From: Nemertoderma westbladi
Taxonomy: Eukaryota; Xenacoelomorpha; Nemertodermatida; Nemertodermatidae
Direction: 5' to 3'
DNA length: 64,000 nucleotides
Assembly (NCBI GenBank): GCA_032718475.1
Contig: JAUCBJ010005969.1
Location: 16,116 to 80,115 of the forward strand
The notes under the pieces are model-generated. The model was not told where the DNA came from and ran no database searches. It worked only from the letters and a program-made list of their open reading frames with translations. The position numbers and the translations under genes were made by a program. This document shows, piece after piece, positions 13,401 to 28,400 of this stretch. Within the stretch, counting starts at the first letter, position 1; the number at the start of each line of letters is the position of its first letter.

Positions 13401-16400
13401 CAGTTTAACCTGCCAAAATTTATATGTCTTTTGGTTTATAAATATACTTTAGAAGTTGACAAATATTTAATACCAATAAATACAACATTAGCAGAAGCCA
13501 GCCTAGTGCGCGTCCATTCACCCGCTGGATATACCCGGGGGGCTGGATTCTGAGGGCTTAGATTATTATTGCAGTGTAAGCTTACTGTATTATTCGATTG
13601 ATCGTTAATAAATAATTTCTGACTAATATTATTCACTTTCTGGAAATATTAACAGTTCCTTTAGGACGTGGCGCTCTATCTAAGTAAACAGAGATATGAC
13701 TTATACTAATCACAACGGTAAGTCGGTAAGGCTTATGATTCACGTATGAGGCGCATTCTTTAGGAAATGCTTAGTTATCAGCCACAATCATGCACACTAC
13801 CGGTAACACACAATACTGACCACTAATTTGCCGACCGTCAATGATTTTTATCATATATAAAGAGAACAGCAACGGACCAATGTAGTGCTTATCAAATAGC
13901 ATTAAATTCACTACATACACAATAATATAAGTCGCAATCGCTATTTATAACCCGTCTCTCTAACCTGTAGTGTATCAAGAAAATTGGGAAATTTGGGTTC
14001 TTTATAAATGTTCTCCAAATAATATTCAACCAACTAATACAAAATATGACAACAGTAAAACATTAAGACGGTAGGTCAAGATATGATATGACATGTTATG
14101 ATATGTGATATATGATATGGACTGATAACAGTTATACGCTCTATAATTTAAGCCTACTAATGTTTCTTCTAAAGTATGAAAACGAGTTGACTCTAGAGCC
14201 GGTGTTCCTGGCCTAGATAGCAACAACACAACAGTATGACATTAACAGTAAGACTGAACACTCCTACTGTAGTATGATCGGCCGAAAAGCTCCACATCGA
14301 CAGAAAAAATCGCTCTGATTGGCTTAAGCTAAACAAAGAACCATGTGTCCAATGGCTGTTTCCATGTCAGCAACCAGCTGTTAGATGTCGTAATATGAAT
14401 CATCACGGCTAAGCTGTGTAAGGTATTTGGTACATTGCGGGTTTTTTGCCTTACCATGTCCGCCAAAACACGTATATAGAGGAATGACTTTTATGTCCGT
14501 TAAAACACCTATAACGGTACCTTGCGGGCGAGGGGAATATATATATAGTTAGAGAGCCTTTTAGAGTATTCCAGCGCCTGGGGGGAGACTGGATTGCGAA
14601 GCAAAAGGGCCAGTTATATCCCACAGAAGCTTTTACAATTATATAATTAGTTGAATAAATACAAATAGATAAGGGTCTTCTCCAACGGTAAAAAATAATT
14701 GAATTAATTTAAGTCGATTTGTAATTCCTTAGTGTAAATAGTTAGAAATTGTTAAACCACCGATTTATAATAGTGTAAATAGATATAAATTTTTTATATC
14801 TCCATATTTTTATGATTTTTCGCTATACCCGTCTAATAATATATGCAATTATATAGTACCACCTATTTTGTGCTCGCCCCACTATGTGCCTTATCCTAAT
14901 ACATACTTTAGAGGTACCGGTAACTTTGTTATTTGCTGTTGTGCAGTGTGGTTTTACAGTTCGGTTTAGTGTTTCAGTTATTTATATAGAGTCTGAAGAA
15001 AGGCCTAGGCCAGAAAGTACTCACTTAAATTAATTCAATTATTTTTTACCGTTGGGGAAGACCCTTATATATTTGTATTTATTTAACTTATGATGGACCC
15101 CCCTAACAGCAGCATGTCGCTTTGTTTCAAGATTTAATTATATAATTAGAAATTTCTCCTTGCTCTATACAATTTACACAAGGAGAATGATGGCCAATAA
15201 CGTGATGGGGTGAATGTGAAATCTGATTTACGGTAGAGACCATTGTAATCAAGTTATTTCTGAGTATAATTATTATTACATAGACCCTACAGTTAGATTC
15301 TTGGAAATTATCTGTAGGCTACAGATAATTTCCAAGAATCTAACCTTTTTTGGTTAGGTGATTATTGATTTCGTTGATTAATGTTTGCTTTAGCCATTCA
15401 CGGACGACATTGCCTTTGTTTTCGGCCAATCCTGGTCGCAATTAGATAGATAGGGAAGAGGACAGTAGTGGCAGAGTTAGTTTTCAGCAAAGCAATTGGC
15501 GCAGAGTTCACGATTGGAGTACCTATACTAGTATTCCTATAAGAGCTGTCTTTCTTGCCATCCCTGTCCAGACAAGATTCGCAGTGCCAACATTTTTCCA
15601 AGAACGAGTTCTGCATCAATTTTTGACGGGCGATTTGTTTATAAACGGACGGTCAGTCAGGTCGGTTTTGGTTATTTTGTTTTGTTATTTTTCATAAAGT
15701 TAGTACAAGGAGCACTTTTTATCCTCACGGATAATAAAGTCCCCCTTTCCCGGATCCCAATATTTTGATACCGAGGTCTTTTAATGCTTTCACCGGTCAG
15801 TTGGATAGTTCCCCTGTCGGAAGAGTTTACTTTGTATATTCACATCACTGCCCTACCTGGTACAAATATAGGCTGGAATATTTACTTAATAACTTACTTA
15901 ACAAAACCGATTCGTCCGTGACCCGTTTAAAACTGCATAGAATACCACGTTGCAGATCCGGAAAAGGTTTTTACTTGGAATAGTACTAGCAGCGATAGGC
16001 TGCGCAAAAATCCTATTACAACGGCCGAAGAGCAAGAATTAACTTAAAAAATAGTTAGCGCAAGTTGAATTATTTTACACATCAAACGATTGAACACACG
16101 ACGGTCGATGGCCTACTGACGTTATGGGGAATCCAAGTTTACAGTGAGAGTTTGTGGAATGTACAAATAGACCAACATTGGACGCTGCTTTTTCTAGACT
16201 GCTGAGGAGTCTTTGCGCTCTACCCAATGTTAATGTGATAAAGAATTTCCTGATCATTGCGGACCTTTTTCGTGGAATGATAAACAACTAAAATGTGTGT
16301 TGCCTTTGGCCCCTAAATACTTTTTCTTATATAAAGTACAGCCCCACACACCCAGAACGAGAAAAAATATTGCCCTTGATGGTCACTTTTGGACCTTCGT

Positions 16401-19400
16401 CTCATTCCGACCTTCGTCTCATCCCGACCTTCATCTCATACCGACCATCGTCTCATCCCGACCTTCATCTCATACCGACCTTCGTCTCATCCCGACCTTC
16501 ATATCATACCGACCATCGTCTCATCCCGACCTTCATATCATACCGACCTTCGTCTCATCCCGACCTTCATCTCATACCGACCTTCGTCTCATCCCGACCT
16601 TCATATCATACCGACCATCGTCTCATCCCGACCTTCATATCATACCGACCTTCGTCTCATCCCGACCTTCATCTCATACCGACCTTCGTCTCATCTCGAC
16701 CTTCATCTCATACCGACCATCGTCTCATCCCGACCTTCATCTCATACCGACCATCGTCTCATCCCGGCCTTTCATCTCATACCGACCTTCGTCTCATCCC
16801 GACCTTCATCTCATACCGACCATCGTCTCATCCCGACCTTCGTCTCATCCCGACCTTCGTCTCATCCCGACCTTCGTCTCATCCCGACCTTCGTCTCATC
16901 CCGACCTTCGTCTCATCCCGACCTTCATATCATACCGACCATGGTCTCATCCCGACCTTCATCTCATACCGACCTTCGTCTCATCCCGACCTTCATCTCA
17001 TACCGACCATCGTCTCATCCCGACCTTCGTCTCATCCCGACCTTCATCTTATCCCGACCTTCATCTCATACCGACCATCGTCTCATCCCGACCTTCATCT
17101 CATACCGACCTTCGTCTCATCCCGACCTTCATCTCATACCGACCTTCGTCTCATCCCGACCTTCATCTCATACCGACCATCGTTTCATCCCGACCTTCGT
17201 CTCATCCCGACCTTCGTCTCATCCCGACCTTCATCTCATCCCGGCCTTCATCTCATACCGACCTTCGTCTCATCCCGACCTTCATCTCATACCGACCTTC
17301 ATCTCATCCCGGCCTTCGTCTCATCCCGACCTTCGTCTCATCCCGACCTTCGTCTCATCCCGACCTTCATATCATACCGACCATGGTCTCATCCCGACCT
17401 TCATATCATACCGACCATGGTCTCATCCCGACCTTCATCTCATACCGACCTTCGTCTCATCCCGACCTTCATCTCATACCGACCATCGTCTCATCCCGAC
17501 CTTCGTCTCATCCCGACCTTCATCTTATCCCGACCTTCATATCATACCGACCGTCGTCTCATCCCGACCTTCGTCTCATCCCGACCTTCATCTCATCCCG
17601 ACCTTCATCTCATCCCGGCCTTCATCTCATACCGACCTTCGTCTCATCCCGACCTTCATCTCATCCCGACCTTCATATCATACCGACCATGGTCTCATCC
17701 CGACCTTCATCTCATACCGACCTTCGTCTCATCCCGATCTTCATCTCATACCGACCATCGTTTCATCCCGACCTTCGTCTCATCCCGACCTTCATATCAT
17801 ACCGACCATCGTCTCATCCCGACCTTCGTCTCATCCCGACCTTCGTCTCATCCCGACCTTCGTCTCATCCTGACCTTCGTCTCATCCCGATCTTCGTCTC
17901 TTCCCGACCTTCGTCTGATCCCGACCTTCGTCTCTTCCCGACCTTCATATCATACCGACCTTCGTCTCATCCCGACCTTCGTCTCATCCGGACCTTCGTC
18001 TCATCCCGACCTTCGTCTCATCACGACCTTCGTCTCATCCGGACCTTCGTCTCATCCCGACCTTCATATCATACCGACCTTCGTCTCATCCCGACCTTCG
18101 TCTCATCCCGACCTTCGTCTCATCACGACCTTCGTCTCATCCGGACCTTCGTCTCATCCCGACCTTCGTCTCATCCCGACCTTCGTCTCATCCCGACCTT
18201 CGTCTCATCCTGACCTTCGTCTCATCCCGATCTTCGTCTCTTCCCGACCTTCGTCTGATCCCGACCTTCGTCTCTTCCCGACCTTCATATCATACCGACC
18301 TTCGTCTCATCCCGACCTTCGTCTCATCCGGACCTTCGTCTCATCCCGATCTTCGTCTCTTCCCGACCTTCATATCATACCGACCTTCGTCTCATCCCGA
18401 CCTTCGTCTCATCCGGACCTTCGTCTCATCCCGATCTTCATATCATACCGACCTTCGTCTCATCCCGACCTTCGTCTCATCCGGACCTTCGTCTCATCCC
18501 GATCTTCGTCTCTTCCCGACCTTCATATCATACCGACCTTCGTCTCATCCCGACCTTCGTCTCATCCGGACCTTCGTCTCATCCCGATCTTCATATCATA
18601 CCGACCTTCGTCTCATCCCGACCTTCGTCTCATCCGGACCTTCGTCTCATCCCGATCTTCATATCATACCGACCTTCGTCTCATCCGGACCTTCGTCTCA
18701 TCCCGACCTTCGTCTCATCCCGACCTTCGTCTCATCCCGACCTTCGTCTCATCCTGACCTTCGTCTCATCCCGATCTTCGTCTCTTCCCGACCTTCGTCT
18801 GATCCCGACCTTCGTCTCTTCCCGACCTTCATATCATACCGACCTTCGTCTCATCCCGACCTTCGTCTCATCCGGACCTTCGTCTCATCCCGATCTTCGT
18901 CTCTTCCCGACCTTCATATCATACCGACCTTCGTCTCATCCCGACCTTCGTCTCATCCGGACCTTCGTCTCATCCCGATCTTCATATCATACCGACCTTC
19001 GTCTCATCCCGACCTTCGTCTCATCCGGACCTTCGTCTCATCCCGATCTTCGTCTCTTCCCGACCTTCATATCATACCGACCTTCGTCTCATCCCGACCT
19101 TCGTCTCATCCGGACCTTCGTCTCATCCCGATCTTCATATCATACCGACCTTCGTCTCATCCCGACCTTCGTCTCATCCGGACCTTCGTCTCATCCCGAT
19201 CTTACTTTTACTTTGTTTTTACTTGGAATAGTTCTAGCAGCGATAGGCTGCGCAAAAATCCTATTACAACGGCCGAAGAGCAAGAATTAACTTAAAAATA
19301 GTTAGCGCAAGTTTAATTATTTTACACATCAAACGATTGAACACACGACGGTCGATGGCCTACTGACGTTATGGGGAATCCAAGTTTACAGTGAGAGTTT

Positions 19401-22400
19401 GTGGAATGTACAAATAGACCAACATTGGACGCTGCTTTTTCTAGACTGCTGAGGAGTCTTTGCGCTCTACCCTATGTTAATGTGATAAAGAATTTCCTGA
19501 TCATTGCGGACCTTTTTCGTGGAATGATAAACAACTAAAATGTTTGTTGCCTTTGGCCCCTAAATACTTTTTCTTATATAAAGTACAGCCCCACACACCC
19601 AGAACGAGAAAAAATATTGCCCTTGATGGTCACTTTTGGACCTTCGTCTCATCCCGACCTTCATATCATACCGACCATCGTCTCATCCCGACCTTCGTCT
19701 CATTCCGACCTTCGTCTCATCCCGACCTTCATATCATACCGACCATCGTCTCATCCCGACCTTCATATCATACCGACCTTCGTCTCATCCCGACCTTCAT
19801 CTCATACCGACCTTCGTCTCATCCCGACCTTCATCTCATACCGACCATCGTCTCATCCCGACCTTCATATCATACCGACCTTCGTCTCATCCCGACCTTC
19901 ATCTCATACCGACCTTCGTCTCATCCCGACCTTCATCTCATACCGACCTTCGTCTCATCCCGACCTTCATCTCATACCGACCATCGTCTCATCCCGACCT
20001 TCATATCATACCGACCTTCGTCTCATCCCGACCTTCATCTCATACCGACCATCGTCTCATCCCGACCTTCATCTCATACCGACCATCGTATCATCCCGAC
20101 CTTCATCTCATACCGACCTTCGTCTCATCCCGACCTTCATCTCATACCGACCATCGTCTCATCCCGACCTTCATCTCATACCGACCATCGTCTCATCCCG
20201 ACCTTCATCTCATACCGACCTTCGTCTCATCCCGACCTTCATCTCATACCGACCATCGTCTCATCCCGACCTTCGTCTCATCCCGACCTTCGTCTCATCC
20301 CGACCTTCGTCTCATCCCGACCTTCGTCTCATCCCGACCTTCATATCATACCGACCATGGTCTCATCCCGACCTTCATCTCATACCGACCTTCGTCTCAT
20401 CCCGACCTTCATCTCATACCGACCATCGTCTCATCCCGACCTTCGTCTCATCCCGACCTTCATCTTATCCCGACCTTCATCTCATAGCGACCTTCGTCTC
20501 ATCCCGACCTTCATCTCATACCGACCATCGTCTCATCCCGACCTTCGTCTCATCCCGACCTTCGTCTCATCCCGACCTTCATCTTATCCCGGCCTTCATC
20601 TCATACCGACCTTCGTCTCATCCCGACCTTCATCTCATACCGACCTTCATCTCATCCCGGCCTTCGTCTCATCCCGACCTTCGTCTCATCCCGACCTTCG
20701 TCTCATCCCGACCTTCATATCATACCGACCATGGTCTCATCCCGACCTTCATATCATACCGACCATGGTCTCATCCCGACCTTCATCTCATACCGACCTT
20801 CGTCTCATCCCGACCTTCATCTCATACCGACCATCGTCTCATCCCGACCTTCGTCTAATCCCGACCTTCATCTTATCCCGACCTTCATATCATACCGACC
20901 TTCGTCTCATACCGACCTTCGTCTCATCCCGACCTTCGTCTCATCCCGACCTTCATCTCATCCCGGCCTTCATCTCATACCGACCTTCGTCTCATCCCGA
21001 TCTTCATCTCATCCCGACCTTCATATCATACCGACCATGGTCTCATCCCGACCTTCATCTCATACCGACCTTCGTCTCATCCCGATCTTCATCTCATACC
21101 GACCATCGTTTCATAACGACCTTCGTCTCATCCCGACCTTCATCTTATCCCGACCTTCATATCATACCGACCATCGTCTCATCCCGACCTTCGTCTCATC
21201 CCGACCTTCGTCTCATCCCGACCTTCATCTCATACCGACCTTCGTCTCATCCCGACCATCGTTTCATCCAGACCTTAGTCTCATCCCGACCTTCGTCTCA
21301 TCCTGACCTTCGTCTCATCCCGATCTTCGTCTCTTCCCGACCTTCGTCTGATCCCGACCTTCGTCTCTTCCCGACCTTCATATCATACCGACCTTCGTCT
21401 CATCCCGACCTTCGTCTCATCCGGACCTTCGTCTCATCCCGACCTTCGTCTCATCACGACCTTCGTCTCATCCGGACCTTCGTCTCATCCCGATCTTCGT
21501 CTCATCCCGACCTTCGTCTCATCACGACCTTCGTCTCATCCGGACCTTCGTCTCATCCCGACCTTCATCTCATACCGACCTTCGTCTCATCCCGACCATC
21601 GTTTCATCCAGACCTTAGTCTCATCCCGACCTTCGTCTCATCCTGACCTTCGTCTCATCCCGATCTTCGTCTCTTCCCGATCTTCGTCTGATCCCGACCT
21701 TCGTCTCTTCCCGACCTTCATATCATACCGACCTTCGTCTCATCCTGACCTTCGTCTCATCCGGACCTTCGTCTCATCCCGACCTTCGTCTCATCACGAC
21801 CTTCATCTCATACCGACCTTTGTCTCATCCCGACCTTCATCTCATACCGACCATCGTCTCATCCCGAGCTTCGTCTCATCCCGACCTTCATCTAATCCCG
21901 ACCTTCATATCATACCGACTATCCCGACCTTCGTCTCATCCCGACCTTCGTTTCATCCGGACCTTCGTCTCATCCCGACCTTCGCCTCATCCCGACCTTC
22001 GTCTCACCCCGACCTTCGTCTCATCCCGACCTTCGTTTCATCCGGACCTTCGTCTCATCCCGACATTCGTCTCATCCTGACCTTCGTCTCATCCCGACCT
22101 TCGTCTCATCCCGACCTTCATCTCATCCCGGCCTTCATCTCATACCGACCTTCGTCTCATACCGACCTTCGTCTCATCCCGATCTTCATCTCATACCGAC
22201 CTTCATCTCATACCGACCATGGTCTCATCCCGACCTTCATCTCATACCGACCTTCGTCTCATCCCGATCTTCATCTCATACCGACCATCGTTTCATCCCG
22301 ACCTTCGTCTCATCCCGACCTTCATCTTATCCCGACCTTCATATCATACCGACCATCGTCTCATCTCGACCTTCGTCTCATCCCGACCTTCGTCTCATCC

Positions 22401-25400
22401 CGACCTTCATCTCATACCGACCTTCGTCTCATCCCGACCATCGTTTCATCCAGACCTTAGTCTCATCCCGACCTTCGTCTCATCCTGACCTTCGTCTCAT
22501 CCCGATCTTCGTCTCTTCCCGACCTTCGTCTGATCCCGACCTTCGTCTCTTCCCGACCTTCATATCATACCGACCTTCGTCTCATCCCGACCTTCGTCTC
22601 ATCCGGACCTTCGTCTCATCCCGACCTTCGTCTCATCACGACCTTCGTCTCATCCGGACCTTCGTCTCATCCCGATCTTCGTCTCATCCCGACCTTCGTC
22701 TCATCACGACCTTCGTCTCATCCGGACCCTCGTCTCATCCCGACCTTCATCTCATACCGACCTTCGTCTCATCCCGACCATCGTTTCATCCAGACCTTAG
22801 TCTCATCCCGACCTTCGTCTCATCCTGACCTTCGTCTCATCCCGATCTTCGTCTCTTCCCGATCTTCGTCTGATCCCGACCTTCGTCTCTTCCCGACCTT
22901 CATATCATACCGACCTTCGTCTCATCCCGACCTTCGTCTCATCCGGACCTTCGTCTCATCCCGACCTTCGTCTCATCACGACCTTCATCTCATACCGACC
23001 TTCGTCTCATCCCGACCTTCATCTCATACCGACCATCGTCTCATCCCGAGCTTCGTCTCATCCCGACCTTCATCTAATCCCGACCTTCATATCATACCGA
23101 CTATCCCGACCTTCGTCTCATCCCGACCTTCGTTTCATCCGGACCTTCGTCTCATCCCGACCTTCGCCTCATCCCGACCTTCGTCTCACCCCGACCTTCG
23201 TCTCATCCCGACCTTCGTTTCATCCGGACCTTCGTCTCATCCCGACATTCGTCTCATCCTGACCTTCGTCTCATCCGGACCTTCGTCTCATCCCGACCTT
23301 CGTCTCATCCCGACCTTCGTCTCATCCAGACCTTTGTCTCATCCCGACCTTCGTCTCATCCCACCTTCATCTCATCCCGACCTTAGTCGAATCCCAACCT
23401 TCGTCTCATCCGGACCTTCGTCTCTTCCCGACCGTCGTCTCATCCGGACCTTCGTCTCATCCCGACCTTCGTCTCATCCCGACCTTCGTCTCAACCCGAC
23501 CTTCGTCTCATCCCAACCTTCGTCTCACCCCACCCTTCGTCTCATCCCGACCTTCGTCTCATCCGGACTTTCGTATCATCACGACCTACGTCTCATCCCG
23601 ACCTTCGTCTCATTCCGACCTTCGTCTCATGAATATGCCTCGCACAGTTTACAAGTGAAGACTTATCTGTATACCTGAATATACCTACCTATGGTGGGTT
23701 GGAAGATGGTAATTTTAAAATATGGAAATATGGATGTAAATGTGGATTGTGGGGAGTTGGAAAGTGGATGGGAATGTGGGAAAGTGGGTGGGAATGTGAC
23801 AGGTTGACAATTGTAGGGTAATGTTGGAAGTTGTGGGAAGGTGAATGGGAATGCTGGGAAGATTGGTTGGAATTAATTGAGTTGAACGTGGGGCGTATTC
23901 ATAATTATACCCGGACAAATTAAGTTTAATTCATTAATTAGGGTCAATCACCGGTACATGTATGTATGTGCTTTGTATGTGCTATTTACCTGCTTACCGT
24001 TATCTCTGAAATATTATATTTGTGCCAGTTTGATTTTCCACGGCCCATGTGAAGAATACCAGACTTTCTGCCGTTATATTTCACTTTGCAGTTACCCCCA
24101 TGTGAAGAATACCAGGTTTTCACCAAAACCACAGGTTACAGAAGGGCTGAATCTAACCAAAACAATAAACGAATTAGTATATGTACAGGTTATAAGACAG
24201 AAATAAGCGCTATAAAACACTTAATAAAGATAAATTAAAAAAAAAATAAAAAATCTTCATATATAAAATTCCAATAAAAAGTCGACCGAAAAGTGAAATC
24301 CTGGTATTCTTCACATGTGCGTTTTCCACTATTCTATGAATAGGAAATTATTTTAACCAATTTTTAAATAATGCTTTATATTTTACTCTTTTAATTAATT
24401 AATAAACCGCTGAAGATGCCCGGGAGGTTGAAATGTGCGGTGTAATAAACCTTTTTATACAGCCACGCGGTGAATGACTCTTACTTTAACTTAATTTATC
24501 AGGGAAGATTGGTGGGAATGTGGGAAGATGGATGACATTTTAAGGAAATTTTACCTCGTGTTGCAAGATTATACAGGTAAGTTACAGTGTCAGGTGAATG
24601 GAACATCAATAAACGATATCGTCTTTAACAATTGAAGGAAAGGGGCAGGTTGCAGAGGCGCCGGTTTTTTTACCCAAATAATAAATATTTCGTTAAAAAT
24701 AGAGGGAATGGCACAGATATTAAATAGACGGGGTTTTATAACCAAATCATTCAAAGCAATATTCCATGTTGCTATTTAACAATAGTAGGATAGGAGCAGT
24801 TTTCAGAGGTGGCCTTGTTTAACGGTATCCAGCAAGTCCATACGACTACGAAGCGTATGTGAGCCATGTAGTGGCGTAATCATATCACAAAATTTCCACC
24901 TTCCCACTTTCCAATCCATTTTACCACATTCCAATCTTCCTACATTCCCATTTTTCCTTTTCTTAGAAGAAGATTCTAGAACTAGGTTGCAACTTCATTA
25001 GTGTTGGTATTATCATTTCCAAACCAGATTTAACAGCATTATGAACTTGTAATCCGTGTACCAGGAGTAAGTCGATCATCGCTTACCATGCGACATCCCC
25101 TATCTAGTCCCCGCCGCGTCATCAAAGTCATGTCACATCAACTAATAAACTTGATTGAAAATAAATAATGCATAGACTCTTGAGATTCAGCTTATTACCT
25201 AAATATAAACCAGCTAAAAGGAATTATTCAGTAATTCGGTATTTTTATAGCAACCTGCTCTAAAGCAGCTGTCAGCCAGGTATTTACACATGCGGATAAA
25301 ATAACTGAATGTCTGGGAAACTGGTGTTGTACCAAATACCATCCTTCTGAGACATTGCCCCCTTGCCCCAGACTCGACTCCTAAATAGACTGCAACTGAA

Positions 25401-28400
25401 GCTCTCCCTGGCGTCTGTGCTCTACATGGCTGCCATATACATATAAAATCCATATAGGCCTACACGACTTTCTACATGGAAAATATTCTACTCTAAATAG
25501 ATAAATGGATATAGTACTCAACCATTATAATTCTCATATCAGATTAAAGTTGTCTTTATATAGAAATACTGTTAAAAAGTGAAATAATTGATTGAACGCT
25601 CTGATTAAAGTTTCTTGTCATATTCATTCTTAGTTTTTAATTTATTTTTTTTTTAGTAATACGTCGGAGAACGTAGTAGTACGTTATTGGTAGTGGTTTT
25701 ATTTTTTTCTGTTTTAAGTGATTCAGCGTTTGATGGAAGAACTTTCTGGCTATTAATTCAACACCACTCCATCAGCACTCTACACTACATAATGGAATAA
25801 TAACATTTGGAGTCGCCTTACTTTTACTTTTCGTTTATGCTCACTCTTGGTTATACCACCATCAATTTGCTCGATGTTGTTGAAAGTATTATTTTTTAGG
25901 CGAAAACAGTAAAATGTGACTCTAATTCATTTATTTTTATCATAAAATGATTCTTGGTGCCCCGGTATAACTATTTCCAACTGAAACTGTACCGTTTATT
26001 GTACAATGAAAACTCAATTAATGTCTGTTCTTTTTTTCAAATTGCGTAAACCGCGATTATTTTTCAGGGATATTCTTAATTTTTCTTTTAAAAATTAACT
26101 ATCTCAGCTTTTTAGCATATTTTTACTAAATGGATAATTAACAGACAGTAAAGTAGTAAGTAGTATGTTACCGGTACATAACTTTCAAATTATTTAGCTC
26201 TTTTTCAATTTGTTAAATTTCACCTCAGACAGTCAAGATTTAAAAATAGAGCGGAAGAAAATAGATATCAAATAACAAATATCAATAAATGACATTTTGC
26301 TGGTGGTATTACAGTTGAAGAGCATTCATTGTATGTGTAACTTAACTTGTTATTTGTATCGCTTACAAGTTGGTCGTAATGACATCGCCTTCTGAGGCCC
26401 ATGGTGGTTCTAGGCGATCGCCAAGGTCTGGATCCATCCGTAAGATGTGTAAGTTACGATATCCAACTACTACTATACTATCGGCATGCTGCATTACAGC
26501 TGCGTTATATATATATATTACATATATATTAAGAGTGCTGTATGGCTGCTTGTCGACAAATTGCGCCGCCACATCTCCATCACACATGAAAGGCGGTCAC
26601 GAGCTGTCCACCATACTTATTCACTCCATGATGCCCCCAAAGCACACGATTATGTACTGGTTGATCCTCACTACGAAAGCAATGTCCTACAAAGCGGATG
26701 CGGCTCCTTTCAAGTGTCAAGCTAAAGGAGACCAGTGAAACATCTCCATGTTGTATAAAGTCTGATTGGAGATGTGTTCATTGTACTTGACACAATGAAC
26801 CCGGCGCAGCATTCTTGTATAAACGAACCTTTCGAAACTTTCCAAGATTCGGTTTTATTCTATGGGACTTACAAATCCTGTCATAATTTTTGTCTTTTTG
26901 GAGCACTCAAAAAGAGCAACACTAGAAGCAACCTGCTCCAATAAGCTGAAGAGCCTTTGGGCTCCCTCTAGTGATTCTCCGTATCCATAAGTCATCAGCA
27001 AAGTCTAGATCAGTAAGGTACTTTGCTGGATTTCCTCTACATCTTGTGCCAGTAGGGGGTGTTGCCAACACTCCATCTTGATTAAGATTGTTTAAGGAAA
27101 TGAGTAGAAAATAAAATAATCAACCACAATTATGAGTAAGAATGGTGCAAGAGTGACTGAGTGAAGACCTCGAATGGATATCGATATCAAAGATCAAGGT
27201 TGATCTTAAGTTGACCCAAATCAAAATATGGGTTAATCAGTAGTTTAACTAGGTTTTTACCAAGATCAAGGTTGATCAATAGTTTAATTTGTCCTTCACC
27301 AAGATCAGTATTGATCAGTAGTTTATGTTGGCCTTCACCATTTATCTATACTCAGCTTGCTGTATTGCAGCTGAATATAACACCACCCAACTCCCCCCCC
27401 CCCCCCCCCATCACTCATAAATTTCACGAGATATCCACAACTACAATGCCAGTGTCCTTTATGAGGCATCTCAAGAAAGTCATGGGCTGGCCACCCCATG
27501 CTTACAGTATTATCTCCATGAGGCCAGCAGTAGTGGGTTGGTCATCACTGCAAAAGCAGTTCCCTGCCAAATTCAGGGTTGATCAGAAGTAGAAGTCGGT
27601 CTTCATAAATATTTTTGCATCAATTAGTAAGTTAGCGTAGTAAAGTTAACAATAAGTACGTGGGTTAAATGTGCAGAACGTTTATTGAGATAAATCTCCC
27701 TATACATAATAAATATAATCTATTTTTCAGATCGTTTTTGTCACAACAGATTTATTTATTTTTCAGCTGGAGATCAGAGCATGGTGGGCGCGGAGGCCCC
27801 AACTTTCCTGGAGCCAATCAAGAAGGTTTACACGACCGATGGAGGCAAGGCTACGTTCGAGGCTGTCGCGGTAGGGAAGCCCCAGCCACAGATAGCCTGG
27901 TACCGTCAGAGCACCCTGATACAGCCGTCGCACGAGTTCGTCATGACTCAGGAGGGAAACAGGTCAGTTAAACGAGACGCTGATTTTTACAAGAACCGGT
28001 AACAACTTGAAAAGTTCTAGAAAATGCCAAATATGAATATGAACAATTATTGTATATACATTATTACTTATCCTGAAATTAAGTTAATATATCGTAATAC
28101 AATTGTACATATACACCCATCTTTTATGGTGGTGAAAGTGGTTCACAATATGGGTGTCTTTATACACACACACACTCAGTGATGTTCAACTTTTTTTTGG
28201 GTGACTAGTTAACTAAATAGTTAAACTAAATCGAGAAACACAGTTTAACTAATAGTTAACTAAAATTTCAACTATTTTGAATATGCATAGTTAACTAATT
28301 AACTAAAAAGATTCAAAAACGATTTCCAAGTAAAAAGATTTAACTTCAAAAAAAGGTTTAGTGGCTGCTTAGCAGTACTGAAACAAGCCGTTCCGTACAG

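Larger units (their letters stand above)
2915..14637 (-). mobile_element. BEL/Pao-type LTR retrotransposon, RT-less, nearly identical LTRs
   Basis: A complete insertion of 11,723 bp, bounded by 5-bp target duplications ATTAT at 2910-2914 and 14638-14642. The LTRs begin TG and end CA. The element lies antisense to the host gene: the 5' LTR is the right one, gag starts at 11397, and an accessory open region lies before the left (3') LTR. The frame encodes Gag, an aspartic protease and a short stretch typical of the pol region downstream of RT. Reverse transcriptase, most of RNase H and the integrase core are missing. A 5-bp target duplication and a DUF1759/A17-type Gag-protease are known marks of BEL/Pao. 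The LTRs differ by about five substitutions and one 5-bp indel, so the insertion is recent. Confidence 0.93.

Noticed and set aside
15292-15344. microRNA precursor
   Set aside because: A 3-base loop and perfect 25-bp arms do not fit a usual animal precursor.
16295-22488. Very long + frames (820, 700, 638, 494 codons) of His/Pro/Ser/Leu repeats
   Set aside because: By-product of a 17-bp unit lacking stops; all three frames give the same repeat, as expected from a period not divisible by three.
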